NCBI GenBank assembly: GCA_045647785.1
Contig: JAZRMU010000037.1
Location: 1 to 8,301, forward strand
DNA: 8,301 nt
Source of the DNA: SIG565 sp045647785
GTDB lineage: Bacteria > Bacillota > Clostridia > Oscillospirales > Acutalibacteraceae
Reading direction: 5' to 3'
Position 1 is the first letter of the stretch, and every line of letters starts with the position of its first letter. The position numbers and the translations under genes were made by a program. Below, piece by piece: positions 1 through 6,289 of the stretch. A model generated the notes under the pieces. That model did no database searches, was not told where the DNA came from, and was given only the letters and a program-made list of their open reading frames with translations.

Positions 1-8
1 TTCCATTT

Positions 9-85
9 GCGCTGATAGCTCAGCTGGATAGAGCGTCTGGCTACGGACCAGAAGGTCGGGTGTTCGTATCTTCTTCAGCGCGCCA
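9..85 (+). tRNA. tRNA-Arg, anticodon ACG
   Basis: The cloverleaf can be read directly. The 7-bp acceptor stem pairs 9-15 (GCGCTGA) with 75-81 (TCAGCGC), followed by discriminator G82 and an encoded CCA (83-85). The D arm is GCTC/GAGC, and the anticodon stem TCTGG/CCAGA encloses loop CTACGGA with anticodon ACG at 43-45. ACG (wobble A normally edited to inosine) reads CGU, CGC and CGA arginine codons. The T arm is irregular. Stem 58-62 GGGTG against 70-74 CTTCT has a T-T mismatch at standard position 52 (base 61), and the T loop TTCGTAT has T instead of the near-universal A58 (base 67). The rest looks functional, so I call it a tRNA gene, with some chance that it is damaged or misread in the T arm. 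The gene is complete; its promoter lies off the left edge. Confidence 0.93.
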
Positions 86-123
86 AATAGCAGTTACACC
101 TTTAGGTGTGGCTGCTATTTTTT
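85..123 (+). terminator. Rho-independent terminator of the tRNA-Arg gene
   Basis: A 16-bp hairpin starts at the last base of the tRNA CCA. Bases 85-100 pair with 105-120 (outer arms AAATAGCAG and CTGCTATTT, inner arms with two G-T pairs) around the four-base loop TTTA at 101-104. The 3' arm runs into a T tract (118-123). It ends the tRNA transcript and insulates the downstream ABC operon. Confidence 0.9.
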
Positions 124-244
124 ATAGATGAGAAGATTCGAAATGAGAGCCACCGAAGTGGCGATGCCGGTATAGTATATTAATTTGTTGTGAGCCTATT
201 ACGGCGAGTGTTGACGGTTAATATTTTTTGAGGTCTGTTTTTGC
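124..244 (+). other. Intergenic leader, no gene found
   Basis: This is the stretch between the tRNA terminator and the ABC promoter region. I see no supported coding sequence. It holds a small perfect hairpin, GCCAC-CGAA-GTGGC at 149-162, inside a 10-codon open frame (ATG at 143, stop at 173-175) that has no clear ribosome binding site. A TTGACG hexamer at 211-216 lacks a matching -10 box. The GC-rich piece around 145-210 contrasts with the AT-rich sequence after 217 and could be a fragment of a dispersed intergenic repeat, but that cannot be shown from one copy. Confidence 0.5.
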
Positions 245-266
245 ATTTAACAAAAATTTAACAAAA
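245..266 (+). repeat. Tandem 11-bp direct repeat upstream of the ABC promoter
   Basis: ATTTAACAAAA occurs twice back to back (245-255 and 256-266) with no mismatch. The array ends six bases before the -35 box at 273. The 11-bp period is about one helical turn, so both copies face the same side of the DNA. Its place and AT-richness fit an UP element for the RNA polymerase alpha subunit or a two-site regulator operator. Confidence 0.6.
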
Positions 267-272
267 TATCCC

Positions 273-301
273 TTGAATGCGGCGGGGTTTAGAGTTATAA
301 T
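273..301 (+). promoter_or_regulatory. Sigma-A type promoter of the ABC exporter operon
   Basis: The -35 box TTGAAT (273-278) and a perfect -10 box TATAAT (296-301) are separated by an ideal 17-bp spacer. Transcription should begin near 308, leaving a leader of about 27 nt before the TTG start at 335. It is the only good promoter in the intergenic region and lies directly after the tandem 11-bp repeats. Confidence 0.82.
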
Positions 302-334
302 ATTATGGTATATTTGCGAAAGGAATGAATTGCT

Positions 335-2080
335 TTGATTAAAAAACTTGCGCGCAGTATAAGGGAATATAAATGGCTATCTATTTTAACGCTGCTTCTT
401 ATGGTAGGTGAGGTTGTACTCGAATGCCTAATACCCCGTATGTCTGCCGATTTGCTCAACCAAATAAAATCTGAAAATATGGTAATGGGCGATGTTATTA
501 AAACGGGTATATTATTGGCATTAATGGCGGTTCTGTCGCTAATCTGCGGAGGACTGGCGGGCTTTACCAGCGCCAAGGCTTCCTCGGGATTTGCCAAGAA
601 CTTGCGACACGATGTGTTTTCTAAAATTCAGGAATTTTCATTCGCCAATATCGATAAATTTTCGTCATCATCGCTAGTAACACGCCTTACCACCGATATT
701 TCGAGCGTACAAATGGCATTTATGATGATGATCAGAATTGCGGTGAGAAGTCCGCTTATGCTTATTTTCTCGATTACAATGGCATACACAATGGGCGGTG
801 CACTTGCGACCTCCTTTGTAGTTATTGTTCCGCTGCTCGGATTTGGTCTTTTCCTCATTGGTAAGAAGGCTATGCCTGCATTCCGTCGCGTTTTCAAAAA
901 ATATGACCGACTCAACGAGTCTATTGAGGAAAATGTTCGAGCTATGCGTGTTGTGAAGGGCTTTTCGCGCGAGGATTATGAAAAAGAGAAGTTTTCATCT
1001 GCCGCCGAAGATATTTGCCGTGATTTCACAAAGGCAGAACGCATTGTTGCCTTTAACCAGCCATTAATGCAGTTGTGCCTTTATTTTAATATGGCGTTTG
1101 TGCTTATAATCGGATCAAAGATTATTATTTCAACCAAGGCTTCGTTTATAGATGTAGGTCAGCTGTCGGCAATGCTTACCTACGGTATGCAGATACTTAT
1201 ATCACTTATGATGCTTTCGATGATTTATGTGATGCTTACAATGTCTATTGAGGCTGCAAAGCGTATTTCCGAGGTGCTTTCCGAGGAGCCTACAATACTT
1301 AATCCCGAAAATGCTTTGCAAACGGTGGAAAACGGTTGCGTTGAGTTTAAAAATGTAAGCTTTAAATATTCTGAAAACGCTCGCCTTAATGCATTAAGCG
1401 GTGTTAATCTTAAAATAGATTCGGGTATGACAGTTGGCATAATCGGGGGCACCGGTTCGAGCAAAACAACCCTTGTTCAGCTGATTTCACGCCTTTATGA
1501 TGTTACCGAGGGCCAGATGTTGGTTGGTGGCAAGGATGTTAGAGAATATGATATCACAGCGCTTCGCAATTCGGTTGCTTTCGTTCTGCAGAAAAACCTC
1601 ATTTTCTCGGGCACGATAGCAGAAAATCTGCGTTGGGGCAATGAAAATGCCACCTATGAGGAGCTTCGCGAGGCTTGCAGGCTTGCTCAAGCGGATGAGT
1701 TTATAATGGGCTTCCCCGAGGGCTACGAAACTCGTATTGAGCAGGGCGGCACTAATGTATCGGGTGGTCAAAAGCAGCGACTTTGTATAGCGCGCGCGCT
1801 GCTTAAGAAGCCTAAAATTCTAATTCTTGATGACTCAACAAGCGCGGTTGATACAAGAACCGATGCGCTTATTCGTGCGGGACTGAAAAAGTATATCCCC
1901 GAAACCACAAAAATAATAATTGCACAGCGTATTTCATCGGTGAGTGATGCCGATTTAATACTTGTTATGGACGACGGCAAAATCAGCGCTGCGGGAACAC
2001 ATGAGCAGCTGCTTGAAAGCAGCGAAATCTACCGTGAGGTATATGAGCAGCAAACAAACGGAGGTGGCGAGAATGAGTAA
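335..2080 (+). CDS. Heterodimeric ABC exporter, half-transporter with degenerate ATPase site
   Basis: This is a 581-residue fused membrane/ATPase half-transporter of the ABC multidrug or lipid exporter type (YfiB/TM287-like). The TTG start is chosen because AAAGGA at 319-324 lies 10 nt upstream and no in-frame ATG is near. An exporter membrane domain with about six helices (roughly 13-34, 54-80, 133-153, 157-176, 243-262, 278-302) is followed by the nucleotide-binding domain (about 335-575). Motifs seen: Walker A GGTGSSKT (371-378, Ser for the third Gly), Q-loop Q419, signature VSGGQ (475-479), Walker B ILILDD (495-500), and Q531 at the switch-histidine position. Asp500 replaces the catalytic Glu. 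These changes are known from the non-hydrolysing site of heterodimeric exporters, and the partner gene overlaps this one by 8 nt. Likely role: ATP-driven export of a drug, peptide or lipid across the cytoplasmic membrane. The substrate is unknown. Confidence 0.93.
   Translation: MIKKLARSIREYKWLSILTLLLMVGEVVLECLIPRMSADLLNQIKSENMVMGDVIKTGILLALMAVLSLICGGLAGFTSAKASSGFAKNLRHDVFSKIQEFSFANIDKFSSSSLVTRLTTDISSVQMAFMMMIRIAVRSPLMLIFSITMAYTMGGALATSFVVIVPLLGFGLFLIGKKAMPAFRRVFKKYDRLNESIEENVRAMRVVKGFSREDYEKEKFSSAAEDICRDFTKAERIVAFNQPLMQLCLYFNMAFVLIIGSKIIISTKASFIDVGQLSAMLTYGMQILISLMMLSMIYVMLTMSIEAAKRISEVLSEEPTILNPENALQTVENGCVEFKNVSFKYSENARLNALSGVNLKIDSGMTVGIIGGTGSSKTTLVQLISRLYDVTEGQMLVGGKDVREYDITALRNSVAFVLQKNLIFSGTIAENLRWGNENATYEELREACRLAQADEFIMGFPEGYETRIEQGGTNVSGGQKQRLCIARALLKKPKILILDDSTSAVDTRTDALIRAGLKKYIPETTKIIIAQRISSVSDADLILVMDDGKISAAGTHEQLLESSEIYREVYEQQTNGGGENE
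2060..2064 (+). promoter_or_regulatory. Ribosome binding site setting the second ABC start
   Basis: GGAGG lies 8 nt before the ATG at 2073, inside the end of the first ABC gene. It decides the start: the same frame stays open back to 1962, but nothing like this lies before any earlier start codon, and the extra residues would be an out-of-frame copy of the upstream gene's tail. Confidence 0.88.
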
Positions 2081-3992
2081 AATGGGTATGCGACCTCCTA
2101 AAGGTCCTATGGGTAAGGCAAAGAAGGGCACGCTGCCGCGTGTTATCAAAATGTTTTTTAAGTTCTATCCTGTTTTAGCACCGCTTGCGGTAGCCTGTAT
2201 TTTGTTCGCTGCCGTAACGGCATCTTTGCCGCCAATATTTCTGCAGCAGGTTATAGCCGCTATTGAGGAGTGGGCAAGCAGTGGCGATTGGGCGAGTGCG
2301 TCTAAAGTAATTATTCCTAAAGTTGCAACGCTTGTGTGCTTTTATTTAATTTCTATCTGCGCTATTGTAACACAGACACAGCTTATGGCGTATATGACAC
2401 AGGGCTTTCTCAACAAAATGCGCAAGGCGCTCTTTGACGGAATGCAAAATTTACCGATTTCGTATTTTGACAGCAAAAAGCACGGCGATATAATGAGTGT
2501 ATACACCAACGATATCGATACTCTGCGACAGCTTGTATCTCAAGCGCTGCCGAGTCTTTTGCAGTCGTGCACCATTGTGCTTTGTGTGCTTTCAATTATG
2601 CTTTACTACAGCGCACTTATGACAGCCATAGTGCTGGTAGGCGTAGCGCTTATGATTTTCGTTTCAAAAACTGTCGGTGCGGGAAGTGCGAAATACTTTA
2701 TCCGCCAGCAGAGGTCGCTTGGTAATGTCGAAGGCTTTATTCAGGAGATGATGACAGGACAGAAGGTTGTTAAAGTTTTTTGTCATGAAAATCAAAATAA
2801 GCAGGATTTTGAAAAGCTTAATAATCAGATGTTCAGCGATGCATATCGCGCACACGCGTATGCTAATATTTTAGGACCGATTATTCAGAATATAGGAAAT
2901 ATTTTGTATGTTTTAGTAGCTGTTATAGGCGGTATATTCCTGCTCACAGGCGCTACAAACTACAGTATTTCGGGTCTTGCCTTTAATATAAGCATTATTA
3001 TTCCGTTTCTTAATATGGCAAAGCAGTTTACAGGTAATATAAATCAGGCGTCGCAACAGATAAACGCTATTGTAATGGCGCTCGCGGGTGCTTCGCGCGT
3101 ATTTGAGCTTATGGACATCGAGCCCGAAGCAGACGACGGATATGTAACGCTTGTAAATGCCGAAATTAAAGACGGTGAGATTACCGAGGTGGCTCACCAT
3201 ACAGGTCGCTGGGCCTGGAAGCATCCTCATTCGGACGGCACGGTTACCTACACCGAGCTGCTTGGCGATGTGAGAATGGAGGGCGTTGATTTCGGTTATG
3301 TCGAGGATAAGCAGGTGCTTTATGATGTGAGCGTATATGCTGAGCCCGGTCAGCAGGTGGCATTTGTTGGCGCAACAGGCGCAGGCAAAACCACGATAAC
3401 CAATCTTATAAACCGCTTTTATGACATTGCCGACGGAAAAATTAGATATGACGGAATAAACATTAATAAAATTAAGAAGTCTGATTTGCGTCGCAGTCTT
3501 GGCATAGTGCTTCAGGAAACAAACCTCTTTACGGGTACGGTTATGGATAACATCCGCTATGGCAAGCTTGATGCCACGGAAGAGGAATGTATTGCTGCCG
3601 CCCGCCTTACGGGCGCGGATAGCTTTATTGAACGCTTGCCCGACGGCTACAACACAATGCTTACGGGTAACGGTTCTAACCTGTCCCAAGGTCAGCGCCA
3701 GTTAATTTCAATAGCACGCGCTGCAGTTGCCGACCCGCCTGTTATGATACTCGACGAAGCAACATCTTCTATCGATACCAGAACCGAAGCTATCGTTCAA
3801 AAGGGTATGGATAAGTTAATGGAGGGCAGAACGGTGTTTGTTATTGCCCACCGATTATCCACAATTAAGAATTCCGATGTTATAATGGTGCTTGACCACG
3901 GCAGAATTATCGAACGCGGAAATCACGAAAAACTAATAGCCGAAAAGGGCACCTACTATAAGCTCTATACCGGCGCGTTTGAATTGGAATAA
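2073..3992 (+). CDS. Heterodimeric ABC exporter, catalytically canonical half-transporter
   Basis: This is a 639-residue half-transporter (YfiC/TM288-like) that pairs with the upstream product. The N-terminus is short and basic (MSKMGMRPPKGPMGKAKKG). It is followed by an exporter membrane domain with about six helices (roughly 33-57, 85-105, 163-182, 183-200, 268-293, 300-315) and a nucleotide-binding domain from about 399. All ATPase motifs are intact: Walker A GATGAGKT (433-440), Q481, Walker B with catalytic Glu562 (ILDE 559-562) and switch His593. The signature is LSQGQ (537-541), a variant expected to face the degenerate site of its partner, while the partner's VSGGQ faces this working site. 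An extra segment of about 45 residues (353-398, rich in charge, His and Trp, with RWAWKHPH) links the two domains; I recall it from clostridial members of this family. The start overlaps the upstream stop (ATGAGTAA), so translation is probably coupled, giving equal subunit amounts. The substrate is unknown. Confidence 0.94.
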   Translation: MSKMGMRPPKGPMGKAKKGTLPRVIKMFFKFYPVLAPLAVACILFAAVTASLPPIFLQQVIAAIEEWASSGDWASASKVIIPKVATLVCFYLISICAIVTQTQLMAYMTQGFLNKMRKALFDGMQNLPISYFDSKKHGDIMSVYTNDIDTLRQLVSQALPSLLQSCTIVLCVLSIMLYYSALMTAIVLVGVALMIFVSKTVGAGSAKYFIRQQRSLGNVEGFIQEMMTGQKVVKVFCHENQNKQDFEKLNNQMFSDAYRAHAYANILGPIIQNIGNILYVLVAVIGGIFLLTGATNYSISGLAFNISIIIPFLNMAKQFTGNINQASQQINAIVMALAGASRVFELMDIEPEADDGYVTLVNAEIKDGEITEVAHHTGRWAWKHPHSDGTVTYTELLGDVRMEGVDFGYVEDKQVLYDVSVYAEPGQQVAFVGATGAGKTTITNLINRFYDIADGKIRYDGININKIKKSDLRRSLGIVLQETNLFTGTVMDNIRYGKLDATEEECIAAARLTGADSFIERLPDGYNTMLTGNGSNLSQGQRQLISIARAAVADPPVMILDEATSSIDTRTEAIVQKGMDKLMEGRTVFVIAHRLSTIKNSDVIMVLDHGRIIERGNHEKLIAEKGTYYKLYTGAFELE

Positions 3993-4024
3993 AAAAATAT
4001 CCTTCCGAAAGGAAGGATATTTTT
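3993..4024. terminator. Bidirectional terminator between convergent operons
   Basis: A perfect 14-bp stem (3993-4006 with 4011-4024) closes a GAAA tetraloop at 4007-4010. Its core is ATATCCTTCC/GGAAGGATAT, flanked by A and T runs on the two sides. On the plus strand it starts right after the ABC stop codon and is followed by T-rich sequence to 4031. On the minus strand it follows the BCCT stop (4033) by 8 nt and runs into seven T (complement of 3991-3997). It therefore serves both converging operons. Confidence 0.93.
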
Positions 4025-4032
4025 CTTTTTTC

Positions 4033-5565
4033 TTAATCTTGATTGCGTTCCTTTAGTGTCTGCTTTGCCGATTTAACGAAGCTTGCGATAATTAAAATCA
4101 TAACAATTCCAATGGGGAATGCGGCGATAATACTTACCGACTGCAGGTTGCTCATCGAGCTTTCCGAGAATAGCAGCGCTATCGGTAAAAGGATTAGCAG
4201 AATGCACCATATAAGCTGTATCCAGCGGCTGGGCATTTCATCGGAATCGAGCTTTTTATAGCTGTAACAAGCGCCGATAAGTGCTATTGAATCGAATGAG
4301 GTTGCATAGAAAAGCATCATTGTTATCAGCACAAGGGCCAGTACGAGCGGTGCACAGGGCATAGTATCAATAATAGAGATTATAAGACCGTAAAGGTCGC
4401 CTGACTCGGTGTACTGCGCAATGAAATCGGCTTTGCCTGTAGCCTGCAGACCGAGTGAGTAGTTGCCGAGGATAATGAAGCTTAAAATTGTTGAGCCAAC
4501 ACCAAAACCGTAGCCGCCGAGAATTGTCTGGCGCACGGTTCTGCCCTTTGAAATGTTACCGATAAAGAAGGGAGCTGCAACACACCATACCATCCAATAT
4601 GCCCAGTAGAAAATGGTCCAGTTCTGCGGGAATGAGGTTGTGCGGGTCGGGTCTGTATAGGTTGAAAGTTCAAAGAAGTTCTGAACCATAGTTCCGATAG
4701 AGGTAACACCGGTTTCGATAATAAACTTTGCCTGACCGCCGAAAATAAGTACATAGGTGAGCAGACCAAAGAACAGGAATATGCAGGCCTTGGCAAGGAA
4801 ATTTATACCCTTAAAGCCGTGCAGCAGCGAATATGTATATACAGCACAGGTAACAAGCAGAATTATAATATTTATAAGGGTTGTGCTGATATTAAGTCCA
4901 AACAGACGCACAAGGATGTTTGCCATAAGTGGTGTGGCAAGAGAGAAGGTTGTTGCGGTTCCCGCAAGCAGCGCGAAAACAGCAAGCAAATCTATAATTC
5001 TGCCGAGCATTCCGTCGGTATGCTTGCCAAGTATTGGGCGGCATGCTTCGGAATATTTTTGTTTGTCGGTTTTTCTTACATGCAGCATATAGCCAAAGGC
5101 AACAGCCAGCACCAAATAAAATGCCCAAGGAATTAAGCTCCAATGGTAAATTGGATAAACGCTGGACCATTCGGTTATGGAGCCGAGCTCGGCAATGTGC
5201 GGGTCGGTAGCATAGAGCACCCATTCGGAGAAGGAATAGAAAAGAATGTCGGCCGCAAGACCTGCAGTGAACATCATAGCGCCCCAAGAGAAAAATGAAT
5301 ATTTCGGTTTTTCATCCTTTTCACCTAAAACGATATTACCGTATTTTGAGAAGGCAATAAACATAGAGAAAAGGAAAATTCCAAGACCGATTATAAGGTA
5401 ATATACACCGAGTGTATCGCCCAAAAAGAAGCGAACCTTGCTGACAACAGCGTTAGATGCCTCGGGCAACAAGAAAAATAATAAACTTAATGCTATTACG
5501 ATTCCAAGCGGAACTAAAGTTATAAGCCAGTCTATTCGGCGTTTTTCTGATATGGGTTTATTCAT
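4033..5565 (-). CDS. BCCT-family transporter, probable choline/quaternary amine uptake
   Basis: This is a 510-residue protein with about 12 hydrophobic segments, a normal size for the betaine-carnitine-choline transporter family. Family landmarks seen: HWSLIPW (141-147), the core stretch NWTIFYWAYWMVW (315-327) that supplies aromatic residues to the amine-binding site, ISKGRT (338-343) and YATSFDS (420-426). It lacks the long charged tails that serve osmosensing in BetP, which argues for a nutrient or precursor carrier. The glycine-rich part of the third helix reads AGLAADILFYSFSEW (101-115), with alanines and Asp106 where sodium-coupled BetP has glycines; the EW ending recalls the sodium-independent carnitine antiporter CaiT. 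GGAGG at 5574-5578 lies 8 nt before the start, which overlaps the licC stop by 8 nt (ATGAATAA). As last gene of a choline-kinase/cytidylyltransferase operon, it most likely imports choline. Carnitine, betaine or ethanolamine-like substrates remain possible. Confidence 0.9.
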   Translation of the reverse strand: MNKPISEKRRIDWLITLVPLGIVIALSLLFFLLPEASNAVVSKVRFFLGDTLGVYYLIIGLGIFLFSMFIAFSKYGNIVLGEKDEKPKYSFFSWGAMMFTAGLAADILFYSFSEWVLYATDPHIAELGSITEWSSVYPIYHWSLIPWAFYLVLAVAFGYMLHVRKTDKQKYSEACRPILGKHTDGMLGRIIDLLAVFALLAGTATTFSLATPLMANILVRLFGLNISTTLINIIILLVTCAVYTYSLLHGFKGINFLAKACIFLFFGLLTYVLIFGGQAKFIIETGVTSIGTMVQNFFELSTYTDPTRTTSFPQNWTIFYWAYWMVWCVAAPFFIGNISKGRTVRQTILGGYGFGVGSTILSFIILGNYSLGLQATGKADFIAQYTESGDLYGLIISIIDTMPCAPLVLALVLITMMLFYATSFDSIALIGACYSYKKLDSDEMPSRWIQLIWCILLILLPIALLFSESSMSNLQSVSIIAAFPIGIVMILIIASFVKSAKQTLKERNQD

Positions 5566-6289
5566 TGTTTTGTCCTCCGTTTAAAAAATTTTTATAAGAG
5601 CTGTCGACCTCGGCGAGCTCGCACAGCGAATCAATTTCTATAACATCAGTAGCATTCATTTCGCGTATTCCCAGGCTGTATTCCTCGGGATAGCAGAAAA
5701 GTGCAACATCATCCCAATAAATTGAGGTGTTTTTTTCTTTTTCAAACTGCTCCTCTAAATGGTGCTTCAGGCGCCTTCCGTCCTCTGCGCTCCAACGCGA
5801 AACACTGAAAAGCTGCCAACCGAAATTTGCGCCTGTGCGGCTGCAGGCTGTAACGACACCGTTTTCTACCGTCATAACCCATTCGTTGGTGGGACTGTCG
5901 GTCCATATAGTGTTGTAGCCTGAACGCTCAAATTCAGGGGAAAGAGCGGCAGGGTTGCGGACTATCTGGTCGCCGTCTAGAATAATTGCATTTTCAATAT
6001 GCTCGCGCGCCATATAGAGCGAGGATATATTGTTGCAGGTAGAATAATAGGGGTTTTCGATGAGCGTTATATCAGGAAAATCCTTCTTTAGCTCCAAAAA
6101 TGCCTCTTTAAGGTAACCCACAACAACATAAATTTCGAAAATTCCGTTTTGGTGCAGCGCGTTTATAACGGTGTCTATCATACGCGTACCGTTAACTCGT
6201 ACCATAGGCTTGGGTGTGGTCAGCGTTATGGGCTGCATTCTGCTGCCTGTGCCCGCTGCCATAATGATTGCGCGTTCAACCTTATGCAT
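5558..6289 (-). CDS. licC: Choline-phosphate cytidylyltransferase (LicC type)
   Basis: This is a 243-residue cytoplasmic enzyme predicted to make CDP-choline from phosphocholine and CTP. It has the nucleotidyltransferase fold: AAGTGSRM (11-18) with Lys27 in TPKP, then NNISSLY (86-92), the metal-binding DGD (105-107), TNEW (134-137), YWDD (191-194) and EIDS (218-221). From memory, pneumococcal LicC has the equivalent motifs (TNEW, YWD, EIDS) and a similar length, so this copy looks active and choline-specific. The ATG at 6289 is chosen because AAGGGGG (6302-6296) lies 6 nt upstream. The ATG at 6295 would be too close to that site. The start overlaps the licA-like stop by 8 nt (ATGCATAA), and the gene's own stop overlaps the transporter start. 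LicC proteins usually feed LicD transferases, none of which is visible here. A related CDP-amine product is the main alternative. Confidence 0.92.
   Translation of the reverse strand: MHKVERAIIMAAGTGSRMQPITLTTPKPMVRVNGTRMIDTVINALHQNGIFEIYVVVGYLKEAFLELKKDFPDITLIENPYYSTCNNISSLYMAREHIENAIILDGDQIVRNPAALSPEFERSGYNTIWTDSPTNEWVMTVENGVVTACSRTGANFGWQLFSVSRWSAEDGRRLKHHLEEQFEKEKNTSIYWDDVALFCYPEEYSLGIREMNATDVIEIDSLCELAEVDSSYKNFLNGGQNNE

Noticed and set aside
211..239. TTGACG at 211-216 as an upstream promoter for the ABC operon.
   Set aside because: At 16-18 bp spacing there is no recognisable -10 box, and the 273-301 promoter explains the operon.
325..342. A five-codon open frame beginning ATG at 325 and overlapping the first ABC start.
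   Set aside because: The GGA of the ribosome binding site directly abuts this ATG, which is too close for initiation. I treat it as chance.
1962..2072. A 37-codon upstream extension of the second ABC gene.
   Set aside because: It would overlap the first ABC gene by over 100 bases and lacks a ribosome binding site, whereas GGAGG sits 8 nt before the ATG at 2073.
2913..3689. A 258-codon open frame on the minus strand inside the second ABC gene.
   Set aside because: It lies fully antisense to conserved ATPase and membrane-domain sequence. Its translation shows no domain logic, and it has no promoter or good ribosome binding site. It is a shadow of the real gene.
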